This document shows positions 8,833 to 17,632 of a stretch of 64,000 nucleotides of DNA, piece after piece; position 1 is the stretch's first letter, and each line of letters starts with the position of its first letter. The stretch is taken from assembly GCF_000018285.1 (NCBI RefSeq), contig NC_009901.1, forward strand, positions 1,487,001 to 1,551,000, written 5' to 3'. The DNA is from Shewanella pealeana ATCC 700345. Lineage in GTDB: Bacteria > Pseudomonadota > Gammaproteobacteria > Enterobacterales > Shewanellaceae. Under the pieces are notes generated by a model, which was not told where the DNA came from, ran no database searches, and saw only the letters and a list, made by a program, of their open reading frames with translations. The position numbers and the translations under genes were made by a program.

Positions 8833-8877
8833 GCCTGACTTTTTGTACTAGCCCTGTTCTCATGGCTGAACGCTAAC

Positions 8878-9930
8878 TTGAGCACGGCTAACATAGACAC
8901 TGCTAACTTGAACTCAACTAGCTATACTACGATTGCGGCCTGGTCTTTAGCCGTTGCTAGAGCATTAAGCGTTAGCCAAATAGAGCCAAAGTCGCTATTT
9001 CATCGAGTTGGTTTAGATCTTGACGCACTGGAAGCGCAGCCTAGTGGTCGAGTCGACATAGATAAAATGACTCGACTCTGGCAAGCGGCTGAGCAGGCGT
9101 CAGCATCGGATGCCTTTGGTCTAACCGTTGGTCAATATGCCTTTCCCATGCATTTTCACGCTTTAGGCCAGTTAATGATGAGTAGCGACTCATTAGCGCA
9201 GGCCTTTGAAGCACTGCCTGAATACTCTGCACTGGTGAGTAATAGTGGCCAGATCCGCTTACAGCGCACACCTCAGTGGCTTGGATTTACCATTAGCCCG
9301 TTAAACGGGGTTGAGATCAGCGAGCTCGCTATCGATGCATTTTTTAGTAGCTTGATGCAGCAGGGTAAGCAGATGGTCGGCCATCGCCAGTTTGTGCGTA
9401 GGGTGGAGTTAATGCGTGGTGCGCCGAAATCAATTCAGCCTTGGCAAGACTGCTTCGGTTGCCCTGTTGTGATGAAGGCGGCAGATAATTGCATGTGGAT
9501 GGACAGGAGCATGCTAGAGCAATCGGCGCTGACTAAAGATCCCTTATTGGCCGAGTCTAATGAACTGGCCGTGCGGCAATATCTCGATAATATGCGGGCA
9601 TTGAGTTGGCGACAGAAAACCAGCCAAGGGATCCATGCAAGTTTACTTAATAAAGAGCCTACAGCGGCGAAAATCGCCCAGATGTACAATATTAGTGAGC
9701 GCAGTTTAGGCCGTTACCTACAGCTTGAAGGAACGGGGTTTAGAGAGTTACTTAAACTTAAGCGCCAAGAGTTAGCACATCACTATCTAGTTAACACCGA
9801 TATGCCGATCAACACGTTATCCGATATCTTAGGCTATAGCAGCGTAAGTAACTTTACTCGATCATTCAAATCTTGGCAGGGGAGCAGCCCTTCGCAATAT
9901 CGTCAAAAAAGCCGCACGTTTACTGGCTAA
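8878..9930 (+). CDS. AraC family transcriptional regulator
   Basis: 350 residues. Residues about 20-210 resemble the Arabinose_bd-type N-terminal domain (AWSLAVARAL, LFHRVGLDLDALE, DKMTRLWQAAEQAS); the last ~100 residues are the double helix-turn-helix AraC DNA-binding domain (ISERSLGRYLQLEGTGF and ILGYSSVSNFTRSFKSW). The start is uncertain: the frame opens with TTG at 8878, no ATG lies nearby, and no strong ribosome binding site is visible. It precedes a lipoprotein alkylsulfatase and could control it; that is inference from position only. Confidence 0.85.
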   Translation: MSTANIDTANLNSTSYTTIAAWSLAVARALSVSQIEPKSLFHRVGLDLDALEAQPSGRVDIDKMTRLWQAAEQASASDAFGLTVGQYAFPMHFHALGQLMMSSDSLAQAFEALPEYSALVSNSGQIRLQRTPQWLGFTISPLNGVEISELAIDAFFSSLMQQGKQMVGHRQFVRRVELMRGAPKSIQPWQDCFGCPVVMKAADNCMWMDRSMLEQSALTKDPLLAESNELAVRQYLDNMRALSWRQKTSQGIHASLLNKEPTAAKIAQMYNISERSLGRYLQLEGTGFRELLKLKRQELAHHYLVNTDMPINTLSDILGYSSVSNFTRSFKSWQGSSPSQYRQKSRTFTG

Positions 9931-10063
9931 CATTTGCTGGTTTGAAAGCGAAACTTATACCCCGCTTATATCGTTGCAGAGAGAGTTGGCGAAAAATGAT
10001 AACTACAATGTTGGTAAAATGTAATAACTTGGTTCGCAGTGATTAACAATCGAGCTTTTACAT

Positions 10064-12076
10064 ATGCTAATAAAAACAAAAAGACAGCCACTCAAGCCTT
10101 ATTTGGTTGGAGGCGTCACCGCGCTCTTGTTACTGGGATGTCAACCTGAAACCACATCGCCAAAACTTTCCTCGTCAGTCGCTGATAGTGCGGGCTTTAC
10201 ACCAGCAAGTCCCCACACTATTGAGGCAAACCAGCGCCTCTTGTCTCAGCTTCCCTTCGACGATATTCAAGATTTTGAAGACGCCAATCGAGGCTTTATC
10301 GCTAGAATGCCGGAGCTTAAGGTGCGAGGCACAAATGGTGATATTATTTGGGACAGAACCGCGTACGACTTTATCGAGGGGGATGCACCTAAGAGTGTTA
10401 ACCCTAGCCTTTGGCGCCAAGCGAGCCTTAATAATATCGACGGCTTATTTGAAGTGACCAAGGGCGTCTATCAACTTCGGGGCTTTGACTTGGCCAATAT
10501 GACGGTGATAGAAGGAGAAAAGGGCTGGATCATTGTTGACCCACTTACCACAGCCGAAACGGCGAAGCTTGCCTTCGAGTTTCTCAATAAGACATTGGGA
10601 CCGCGTCCAGTCTCAGCAATTATCTTCACCCATAGCCATATGGATCACTTCGGCGGCGCACTCGGGTTATTAACTGAGGGAGAGGTATTTTCTGAGGCGG
10701 TGGATATCATTGCACCCGCAGGCTTTATGCATGAGGCGACCAGCGAAAACGTTACCGCAGGGACCGCCATGAGTCGCCGCGCCATGTATATGTATGGTAA
10801 GCAATTACCACGTTCGGAGCGTGGCCATATCGATTCGGGTCTTGGTAAAGAGCCCGCATTTGGACAGTTTGGGATCTTGAACCCGACCTTAGTCGTCGAA
10901 CAAGATTCATCTATGATGATTGACGGAGTGCCATTCGAGTTTCAAATCGTTTCTGGCTCAGAAGCGCCTGCCGAATTTACCTTCTACCTGCCTGAGCAGC
11001 AAGCCTATTGCGGCGCTGAACTCGTCTCTAAGAACATGCATAACCTGTATACCCTGCGCGGTGCTAAGGTCAGGGACGCGCTGACTTGGAGTCGTGCAAT
11101 TGATGAGGCATTAATGGCAGAGCGAGACACCAAAGTCTATTTTGGCAGTCACCATTGGCCTATTTGGGGCCAAGAGAGGGTTAATGACTTCTTAGCAAAG
11201 CAGCGAGATACCTATAAGTATATTCATGACCAAGCTGTACGAATGCTCAATGCTGGACTCACCCCAGCAGAAATTGCCGAGCAAATTAAAATGCCACCAT
11301 CGCTTTCTAACACATTTGCTAGTCGAGGCTATTACGGAACGGCTAAGCATAATGCCAAGGCGGTGTACCAAGCCTATTTAGGTTGGTATGACGCCAACCC
11401 TGTTAACTTAGATCCTCTGCCAGCAACCGCAACCGCCATTAAGTATGTTGAGCTGATGGGGGGCGCAGACAAGGTGATAGCGGCAACGCAGATGGCGGTG
11501 GACTCAGGAGAATATCGCTGGGCAGCCGAGCTGATTAATCACTTGGTGGTTAGTGACGCTAATAACGATGAGGCAAAGGCACTACTTGCACATATCTATG
11601 ATCAGTTGGGTTATCAAGCGGAATCCGCGCCGTGGCGAGATGTATATCTAACTGCTGCTTATGAGTTACGCCACGGTAGCCCTGAAAAGGGTATAGATCT
11701 CGCCTCGATGAAGCAGATATTGCTGCAATCTCCCGTTGATAACTTTATGCAGTCGATGGCAACGCGGGTGATTGGGCCTGAGGTTTTTGGTGAGGAGTTT
11801 GTGCTAAATATTCACTTTACCGATCTTAATAAAAATTATGTATTAAGCCTTAATAATGCAGTGTTGCATCATAAGCTCGCCCCTAAGTCTGATAAGGCTA
11901 ACGCGACACTCAACATCAGTCACGAGCTGTTTGTCGACCTCATCATAGGCAATGCAGGAGTGAAAGAAGTACTGTTCTCTGACGAGCTTGAAATTGAGGG
12001 CAGCAAGCTGGATCTGGTGAGTTTCTTCTCCTCTCTCGATAAGCCCAAGGGCGTGTTTAATATTGTGACGCCCTAG
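10064..12076 (+). CDS. alkylsulfatase, metallo-beta-lactamase fold, lipoprotein
   Basis: 670 residues with a lipoprotein signal (LLLLGC, lipid-attached Cys26). The beta-lactamase-fold zinc motif THSHMDH is at about 188-194, and FGSHHWPIWGQ further on carries later metal-site histidines. The middle has the helical dimerisation region of SdsA1-type enzymes (LNAGLTPAEIAEQIKMP), and the C-terminal ~120 residues are an SCP2-like hydrophobic domain (NIHFTDLNKNYVLSLNNAVL). The family hydrolyses alkyl sulfates such as SDS to alcohols. A lipoprotein form places it on a membrane in the periplasm or cell surface. Its upstream neighbour is an AraC regulator. Confidence 0.9.
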   Translation: MLIKTKRQPLKPYLVGGVTALLLLGCQPETTSPKLSSSVADSAGFTPASPHTIEANQRLLSQLPFDDIQDFEDANRGFIARMPELKVRGTNGDIIWDRTAYDFIEGDAPKSVNPSLWRQASLNNIDGLFEVTKGVYQLRGFDLANMTVIEGEKGWIIVDPLTTAETAKLAFEFLNKTLGPRPVSAIIFTHSHMDHFGGALGLLTEGEVFSEAVDIIAPAGFMHEATSENVTAGTAMSRRAMYMYGKQLPRSERGHIDSGLGKEPAFGQFGILNPTLVVEQDSSMMIDGVPFEFQIVSGSEAPAEFTFYLPEQQAYCGAELVSKNMHNLYTLRGAKVRDALTWSRAIDEALMAERDTKVYFGSHHWPIWGQERVNDFLAKQRDTYKYIHDQAVRMLNAGLTPAEIAEQIKMPPSLSNTFASRGYYGTAKHNAKAVYQAYLGWYDANPVNLDPLPATATAIKYVELMGGADKVIAATQMAVDSGEYRWAAELINHLVVSDANNDEAKALLAHIYDQLGYQAESAPWRDVYLTAAYELRHGSPEKGIDLASMKQILLQSPVDNFMQSMATRVIGPEVFGEEFVLNIHFTDLNKNYVLSLNNAVLHHKLAPKSDKANATLNISHELFVDLIIGNAGVKEVLFSDELEIEGSKLDLVSFFSSLDKPKGVFNIVTP

Positions 12077-12083
12077 CTTGTCA

Positions 12084-12135
12084 CATCATAGTTGGAGCTA
12101 TGATGATTGGGCGTCATAGCAGGCGCCCTTGTTTT
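12084..12135 (+). terminator. two hairpins after the alkylsulfatase gene, probable terminator
   Basis: catcatag/ctatgatg (12084-12105), then gggcg/cgccc (12109-12128) followed by ttgtttt. Confidence 0.5.
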
Positions 12136-12317
12136 CGAGGCTAACTGTGGGTCTGCGCTTAGCCATCGACCTAAACAATCAAACTTCGTTTGATAGCAAA
12201 GACTATACAGACTCAATTTATCTCTAGGCTAAGAGTTCTCTTGCTGCAACAGTGGTTCCAATGGCCTGCGGCCAGCGCATGTGCAGACACTGCCGTGACA
12301 CGCTATAAATACATCCC

Positions 12318-12369
12318 TGTAGACACGGCCATGACGTCCATGTCATGGACGGTCACGGCCGTGTCTACA
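12318..12369. repeat. long imperfect palindrome in an intergenic region
   Basis: The arm tgtagacacggcc at the left pairs exactly with ggccgtgtctaca at the right, and the inner cgtccatg/catggacg pair almost meets at the centre, giving a stem of more than 20 bp. It has no T tract, so it looks like a dispersed intergenic repeat rather than a terminator. A weak 62-residue open frame that crosses it is not believable as a gene. Confidence 0.75.
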
Positions 12370-12640
12370 CTGAGTTAGAAAAGCATAACCTTTGGAATTT
12401 GAAGTTATGACTAAAGACCTAACTCGTTTCTGGACAGAAATTAGTAAGAGGAAGGAGTCTAAATCTGGGTCGTAGGATTAGGAAAAGTATGGTAATCAAA
12501 TAAAGTTTACCCTGACCCCACATATCTCAAGTCTTCAAAACTTCGGTCATTCGAGGCGACCCAGATAGTTCCAATAATGATCTTGCCAGCTATCTTCAGA
12601 AATCATATTTCAATCACTTACGTAGGATTCCAATAATTTA
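12370..12640. other. intergenic, no gene seen
   Basis: Region between the palindrome and the attC-like site. It contains aaagtttaccctgacccca, which resembles sequence I associate with ends of REP-type transposase elements, but there is no transposase frame. I cannot support a feature here. Confidence 0.3.
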
Positions 12641-12740
12641 CATAACACCTGCATCAGGTGCGGGAAATGCTTGTCTAAAACTAGCATAGAATGAGTATCA
12701 GACAAGTGTTGAACGTCACTATTTATGCTCATGTTAGAGC
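12641..12740 (-). other. attC-like site after the CBASS genes
   Basis: Read on the minus strand, GCTCTAAC directly after the effector stop opens an imperfect palindrome that ends in GTTATG. Paired blocks occur in order: TAACA/TGTTA, GCAT/ATGC, GTG/CAC, CG/CG and CTTGTCT/AGACAAG. The 100-base length and interrupted stem are like VCR-type attC sites. GCTCTAAC is complementary to the GTTAGAGC at the other end of the same cassette (14,409-14,402), which is what a circular cassette intermediate requires. Confidence 0.6.
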
Positions 12741-12741
12741 G

Positions 12742-13542
12742 CTACTTCGCAATCCTTTCAGCCCATAATGTATTTAGCTTTTCTTGCTCTGATTCAAATA
12801 CTTTTTGCGGAATTAAAGGCGTGTTAGACGTAACAACATTATATTCCGCAAATAATGACAATAAGTTAGGGAACGCCAATTTTGAAGTCCCAAGTTGTTG
12901 ATCGATACTTGTAAGCTTTGACGTTGCGTTACCAAAACTAATAGCTTTATCAATACCATTCCATAAAGGGAAAAACATCAAAAACAAAAGAGCTAATCTA
13001 GGTAAAGAATAGTTGGCATCAGTTGAAGTAACAGATAAACCTGTGACAATTAAAGCAATAATTAACACGGCTAAAAGGATTGAATTTCTAATAGTTCTTT
13101 GTTTACAAGCTTGATATAAGTGCTGCGACCAAAAACAGCTTTCTTGAATTATTTCTACCAACCTTACCTCTGGTGCAGAGTCACTTGTAGCGTAATAATT
13201 ACTATTTTCAAACTTATCAGCTTTTTTGAATTCATCGATTGTTACTTTACTTTTTAAGTAAGCTAAGTCGACAGACATATCTGCCCCATAGGACTTTTGA
13301 ATGATATTCAACCTAATTAGTTCTTGACCAAGTGATTTTTTGTTATTTGTAGTTTTTGATAGAAGCCACGCAGAAAACTCTGAAACTATTGCTGTTAAAG
13401 CAACAATATACAACAAGTTCCCAACCAGAAATATTGACGATGCAGCGCATATAAAGGTTACTAAATGCAGCAAGTTTTCGTATTTTGAATACATCTTTGC
13501 ATTATCTAATACAGCACTTGATAAACTTTGAATACTAGCCAT
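12742..13542 (-). CDS. S-4TM-type membrane effector of a CBASS-like system
   Basis: 266 residues from the ATG at 13542, which overlaps the stop of the CD-NTase gene by eight bases (ATGGCTAG) and has AGG twelve bases upstream. A longer frame upstream is not needed. Hydrophobic segments near the N-terminus (FICAASSIFLVGNLLYIVAL) and the middle (ILLAVLIIALIVTGLSV, LALLFLMFFPLW) frame a soluble region, as in the SMODS-associated S-4TM/SLATT family. Such effectors are proposed to form pores or damage the inner membrane when a cyclic nucleotide binds, killing the infected cell. The tight overlap with the synthase gene supports coupled translation. The family call is from layout and hydropathy plus partner. 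Confidence 0.72.
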   Translation of the reverse strand: MASIQSLSSAVLDNAKMYSKYENLLHLVTFICAASSIFLVGNLLYIVALTAIVSEFSAWLLSKTTNNKKSLGQELIRLNIIQKSYGADMSVDLAYLKSKVTIDEFKKADKFENSNYYATSDSAPEVRLVEIIQESCFWSQHLYQACKQRTIRNSILLAVLIIALIVTGLSVTSTDANYSLPRLALLFLMFFPLWNGIDKAISFGNATSKLTSIDQQLGTSKLAFPNLLSLFAEYNVVTSNTPLIPQKVFESEQEKLNTLWAERIAK

Positions 13543-14386
13543 AAGATGGAAACCTATCTCCAAATAATTTGCCGAATTTCTCAATCGACTCTTTGTCGTT
13601 GTTATTGTAGTGAGCAGACCAAGCATCACGGCTTTTGCCCAATGCAGCTTCAATTCGATTGCTCGCTTCTAGCCTATCAGAATCACTCAGATAATCATCA
13701 ACATAACCGTCGAGTCCAGATGGTGATGGGATGTAGCTTTGTATTTTTGTATGCATGTGCTCAAAAAACTTAAATACATGCCACGCATAATCGCTATAAA
13801 AATTCTCATAGCTTAATGCCATAACTTCGATATGAAAGGATGATAAATATGAAGAATGTTTTCTGTTCCATTCTTTGATCATTTTAATCAGATGAATTTT
13901 TTGTGCAGACGCTTTCTTCATGTTGTTGATATGAATTTTTGGTCTTGTTTCAATCCATGAGTTGTTATTCGCATTTGGTATTTTGTAGCAATAGAAGCTT
14001 CCGTCATCGGAAACTCTGTATGCAGGAACGATATCTACATTAGGCCAGGTTTTAAAATACAACGTCACTGCTTGGCCATTTTTTTTAGCCATACGAGTGT
14101 TATATTCGCTTAATTTATCACGTACTGATTGTAAGAATTCCGTTGGTGACTTATTTTCAGCATGCGCTCCATAATGAAGGACTAACATTACATCCGCATC
14201 TGCAAATCCGCTCAAAGATGTCCCACTAACCAAAGAACCTAAGGGAAAAGCTTCTAATATATTAAACTCTTTACCCAACAGGTTGACTATAGATTTACAT
14301 CGAGACTCTGCAATATCTGCCTGATTGCCTGTAATTGATATCCTTTCGATGAATTTATCGAATGAAACAGCGATTGTGTATGGCAC
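13535..14386 (-). CDS. CD-NTase (SMODS-type cyclic oligonucleotide synthase)
   Basis: 283 residues. The nucleotidyltransferase core is clear: GS at residues 50-51 (FPLGSLVSGTSL), metal ligands D63 and D65 (FADADVMLVL) and a third Asp at 118 (WPNVDIVPAYR). HLIKMIKEWNR and FHIEVMAL fit the helical C-terminal half of the family. In CBASS such enzymes make a cyclic di- or trinucleotide on phage infection. The start is a GTG with AAGGAG eight bases upstream, only 22 bases after the cassette boundary G^TTAGAGC. No cap genes (E1/E2, JAB, HORMA) are present, so it would be a minimal type I system. Product nucleotide is unknown. Confidence 0.85.
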   Translation of the reverse strand: MPYTIAVSFDKFIERISITGNQADIAESRCKSIVNLLGKEFNILEAFPLGSLVSGTSLSGFADADVMLVLHYGAHAENKSPTEFLQSVRDKLSEYNTRMAKKNGQAVTLYFKTWPNVDIVPAYRVSDDGSFYCYKIPNANNNSWIETRPKIHINNMKKASAQKIHLIKMIKEWNRKHSSYLSSFHIEVMALSYENFYSDYAWHVFKFFEHMHTKIQSYIPSPSGLDGYVDDYLSDSDRLEASNRIEAALGKSRDAWSAHYNNNDKESIEKFGKLFGDRFPSYG

Positions 14387-14401
14387 CTGAACTCCTTTTG
14401 C

Positions 14402-14466
14402 GCTCTAACGCCTTAATAACGAACAAAAAACAGCCAGCTTTTTTCTTATTAATTAGCTTGTTAGGC
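14402..14466 (-). other. attC site between two cassettes
   Basis: On the minus strand the element begins GCCTAAC and ends GTTAGAGC, with an inner interrupted stem TTAATAA/TTATTAA and AAAAAA/TTTTTT. Length is 65 bases, within the usual 57-141. GCCTAAC is complementary to the GTTAGGC at the start of the upstream small-ORF cassette (14,791-14,785), and GTTAGAGC starts the CBASS cassette. Confidence 0.7.
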
Positions 14467-14472
14467 ATATGA

Positions 14473-14769
14473 TTACATTTTACCTGTAATATCCAGCCCA
14501 TCTTCAGTGACTCTGCTTGAAGACATTTTTATATCAATTACGGTTCCGTCATCTCTCGTAACAGTTATATCAAACTGCCCAGATTTAAGGTGAGAAAAGA
14601 CCAAGGAACAAACGCCTAAAAAATTTGATATGTTGGCTTCCGAATCAATATGAATACATTTTTCATTATCAGGAAAGTGTAATCTGATAAATTTTGTTTC
14701 AAGTTCTCTGTTAAGTGCTACTACGTCATCTAGTTCTGCGTTGTAGCTTTCAAATTTAATTGTACCGAT
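14473..14769 (-). CDS. small cassette-borne protein, apparent AUC start
   Basis: A 98-codon frame without any ATG, GTG or TTG near its beginning. It opens IGTIKFESYNAELDDVVAL and ends VTEDGLDITGKM. A perfect AGGAG lies six bases before an ATC codon at 14769-14767, and an in-frame TAG lies just upstream, so the reading is either a rare AUC start or an ATG lost by mutation. The protein is soluble, acidic, and alternates strands and helices (FDITVTRDDGTVIDIKMS); I do not recognise the family. The frame lies between two attC-like sites, with its ribosome binding site six bases from the cassette edge. Confidence 0.5.
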   Translation of the reverse strand: MGTIKFESYNAELDDVVALNRELETKFIRLHFPDNEKCIHIDSEANISNFLGVCSLVFSHLKSGQFDITVTRDDGTVIDIKMSSSRVTEDGLDITGKM

Positions 14770-14784
14770 GGGAATCTCCTATAT

Positions 14785-14848
14785 GCCTAACATTTGTATA
14801 GTGCGCATGCTTACGTATTTGGCAAAACGCGCATGCACATTTAACAAA
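14785..14848 (-). other. attC- or attI-like site upstream of the small cassette
   Basis: Minus strand ends ACAAATGTTAGGC, similar to the end of both attC and attI sites. It has arms TTTGT/ACAAA and GTGC/GCAC and a GCATGC-rich inner stem. The distal R-type box is not clear, so this one is weaker. No integrase gene lies beside it. Confidence 0.4.
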
Positions 14849-15236
14849 CCTATTATTTAAGCTTTGCTAAATAAAAGTCATTGATTTATAAGCACTCTAT
14901 CAGAATGGCGTCGGATAAACGAGCATGAAAATTTGCAAAGGAAGCATTGATATTGAGGTTGAACATAAAGGGCGGAGCGAATTAGAGACAGATAATTAAC
15001 TAGCTTGATAGCCATTACTCCGAATCAACAGAATAATGCTTGTCTAACCAAGTGTAGATACGGCTGCGGGCTTCGGTTTCAGGGATGAAACCGCAGAGCG
15101 TATAGGGACATATTCACAGCGTCCCGCAGAAGTATCTGCACATACCCCGCTGGAGGCGATTGATAACTGTGAAGCTAAAATGCACATCAGACTTCACCGT
15201 AGCCCAAACAAAAATACAATTAGCTTATTTCGAAGC
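14849..15236. other. intergenic with possible cassette remnant
   Basis: No coding frame with a start and ribosome binding site. It carries gtctaac at 15043-15049 (R-box-like), and a 13-base sequence at 15,035-15,047 that recurs at 12,666-12,678. Confidence 0.35.
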
Positions 15237-15265
15237 TAAAAAAACCACCTTGCGGTGGCTTTTTA
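15237..15265 (-). terminator. terminator of the acyl-CoA dehydrogenase gene
   Basis: ccacc-ttgc-ggtgg stem flanked by A and T tracts on both sides; on the minus strand it is followed by seven T. It could work in both directions. Confidence 0.8.
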
Positions 15266-15312
15266 GTGACTGTCTATTACTGCTTCATGGCCAGTTACGA
15301 CAGAATTAGCAA

Positions 15313-17550
15313 TTAGTTAGCGATCTTCAACTCGGGCTTGTTATCGATAAGGTTCATATCAAAGTCAAACTCATCGACTCGAATAGCACGCTCACGCTTA
15401 AGGTTGTAATCTTGCAAAAGCTTGTGCTCGTCGCTGGTGATCACCTTAGCCTCAAGCGCGGCATCTAAGGTCAGTGCGAATCTGACTCCTGGCTTAAACG
15501 TCTTGGCGCGAATCGCCTTTTTGACCTTGGCAAGTAGTGGTAAGCAGACCATCTTCGCAAGGTAAGCTTGCTCGTTAATGTCGTTACCGTCACCTGCCAC
15601 AGGCTTAATAAGATGAGTCAGGTTCTTCTTGAACTCGGTATTAAGCTGAGCCTGCTCTGCTAATTCACGAACTAAATTATCATTGATTTTTGGCATCTTA
15701 GCCGAGTAAGTCACAGTGACTAAACGCATAAACTTACGCGTTGCCGATGAAGGGAAGTTATCTAAGAAATCCAACAAGGCTTTCTCTGCCTGACACAGTG
15801 ACCAGCGCGTAGCGTAATGGAAATAGGGCGCCGCTTCTTTTTGCTCTGCAGCAGTTAATTTCTTTTCATAGTAACGAATCGAGGCCATGGCGGCGTACAA
15901 GTAGCTCATCACATCACCTAGGCGGGCTGACAGCATTTCTGCTTGCTTGAGCTTGCCACCTAAAACTAATAACGAGAAGTCTGCATATACCGCTAGCTTA
16001 GAGGCTAGCTTATGTACTGATTGCTCATAGGGCTTCACTTCAGCAAGAGTTGAGGCTGCTGATGCGGTAAAAGGTAATAAACCTAGCTTAAAGGCACGTA
16101 AGCTGTTGCCAACACTGTAGCTAACTGTTTTACGTAAAATACCGTTAAAGACTTTGTCAGCACTTTTCTCGTTTGAGTGGATAGATTCCACCATAGACTG
16201 CAAGTATGGGTGACAACGCATCACACCTTGACCGAAAATCATCAGGTTACGGGTGAGAATGTTGGCGCCTTCTACGGTAATCGCAATCGGTTGGGCCACA
16301 TAGCCAGAGGCTAAGGTGTTTTGCGGGCCACACTGAATCGCTTTACCTGCCTGAATATCCATTGCCGAGTCGAGGATATCACGGCCAAGCTCTGTCATAT
16401 GATACTTAGCGATGGCTGTCACAACCGATGGCTTTAACCCAAGGCCTAGGCCTTCAGTTGTTAGCACGCGCATCGCTTCTTGCAGATAGGTTTTACCGGC
16501 GATATCGGCAAGCTTCTCTTGAATACCCTCAAACTTACCAATCGATAGGCCAAACTGCTCACGCACTGCTGCATATTCAGCTGAAGATTTAAATGACGCC
16601 TGACTCACTGATACACCGAGTGCTGGCAGTGAAATGCCGCGTCCAGCACCGAGACAGGCAACGAGCATTGCCCAGCCGCGGCCGATGTTTTTCTGGCCAC
16701 CTATGATGAAGTCCATTGGAATAAACACGTTTTCACCACGGGTAGTACCGTTGTAAAAGCGAACCCCCATAGGGTCATGACGATTACCTAGCTGCACACC
16801 TGGGTGCGACCTAGGAATAAGCGCGCAGGTGATACCAAGATTTTCTTTGCCACCAAGTAGACCCTTTGGATCTTCTACCTTAAAGGCCAAGCCTAATACA
16901 CTGGCGATGGGGGCAAGGGTGATATAACGCTTATCCCAAGTTACGCTTAAGCCAAGTACTTTTTCACCTTGGTATTCGCCCATTGTGACTGTACCGATAT
17001 CCGGAATACCGCCAGCGTCTGAACCTGCCTCAGGGCTAGTTAGTGCAAAACAAGGAATTTCTTGGCCGTTAGCGAGGCGAGGTAACCAGTAATCTTGTTG
17101 CTCAGAGGTGCCGTAGTGCATTAACAACTCACCGGGACCGAGTGAGTTTGGCACCATTACAGTGACCGCAACCGCCGAACTTTTAGCGGCAATAGTGGCA
17201 ACGATAGTCGAGTTTGCGTAGGGACTAAACTCGAGGCCACCGAATGATTTGGGAATAATAAGCGAGAAAAATTTATTTTCTTTTAGGAAGTTAAGAATAT
17301 TTTCAGGGAGGTGTGTGCTGCGCTGGATCTCAAAGTCATCCACCATCTCTAGTAAGGTCGCCACTGGACCGTCTAGGAATGCCTGCTCGTCGCTAGACAG
17401 AGTAGCAACGGGGATATCACGTAGGGCTGCAAAGTCAGGTACACCTTGATAAATCGAACCTTCTAACCACACATCACCGGCATCGAGTGCCTCTTGTTCT
17501 GTGGTAGAAATGCTTGGCAATATTTTTTTTAGTTGTGTTCTTATGCTCAT
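15313..17550 (-). CDS. fadE: acyl-CoA dehydrogenase, FadE-like
   Basis: 745 residues. The acyl-CoA dehydrogenase core spans about 80-470: FALTSPEAGSDAGG binds the flavin/substrate, and ITVEGANILTRNLMIFGQG contains the probable catalytic glutamate of this long-chain subgroup. The C-terminal 250 residues match the DUF1974 extension of FadE. Unlike E. coli FadE (about 814 residues) there is no obvious N-terminal membrane segment; it begins MSIRTQLKKILPSIST. The enzyme does the first step of beta-oxidation. A possible PsrA site is 83 bp upstream. It is a single-gene unit with its own terminator. Confidence 0.9.
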   Translation of the reverse strand: MSIRTQLKKILPSISTTEQEALDAGDVWLEGSIYQGVPDFAALRDIPVATLSSDEQAFLDGPVATLLEMVDDFEIQRSTHLPENILNFLKENKFFSLIIPKSFGGLEFSPYANSTIVATIAAKSSAVAVTVMVPNSLGPGELLMHYGTSEQQDYWLPRLANGQEIPCFALTSPEAGSDAGGIPDIGTVTMGEYQGEKVLGLSVTWDKRYITLAPIASVLGLAFKVEDPKGLLGGKENLGITCALIPRSHPGVQLGNRHDPMGVRFYNGTTRGENVFIPMDFIIGGQKNIGRGWAMLVACLGAGRGISLPALGVSVSQASFKSSAEYAAVREQFGLSIGKFEGIQEKLADIAGKTYLQEAMRVLTTEGLGLGLKPSVVTAIAKYHMTELGRDILDSAMDIQAGKAIQCGPQNTLASGYVAQPIAITVEGANILTRNLMIFGQGVMRCHPYLQSMVESIHSNEKSADKVFNGILRKTVSYSVGNSLRAFKLGLLPFTASAASTLAEVKPYEQSVHKLASKLAVYADFSLLVLGGKLKQAEMLSARLGDVMSYLYAAMASIRYYEKKLTAAEQKEAAPYFHYATRWSLCQAEKALLDFLDNFPSSATRKFMRLVTVTYSAKMPKINDNLVRELAEQAQLNTEFKKNLTHLIKPVAGDGNDINEQAYLAKMVCLPLLAKVKKAIRAKTFKPGVRFALTLDAALEAKVITSDEHKLLQDYNLKRERAIRVDEFDFDMNLIDNKPELKIAN

Positions 17551-17632
17551 ATTAAATGCTCGTCCGACCAGAAGTTATGCTTCACATTACGTCATAAAAC
17601 GAGGCATAGATCAAATTTTCAAACGATAAATT

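Noticed and set aside
12190-12378. 62-codon frame through the palindrome
   Set aside because: Its second half is the inverted repeat itself and it lacks a ribosome binding site.
13543-13653. Longer N-terminus for the S-4TM protein
   Set aside because: It would overlap the CD-NTase by 119 bases; the ATG at 13542 has better spacing and an 8-base overlap.
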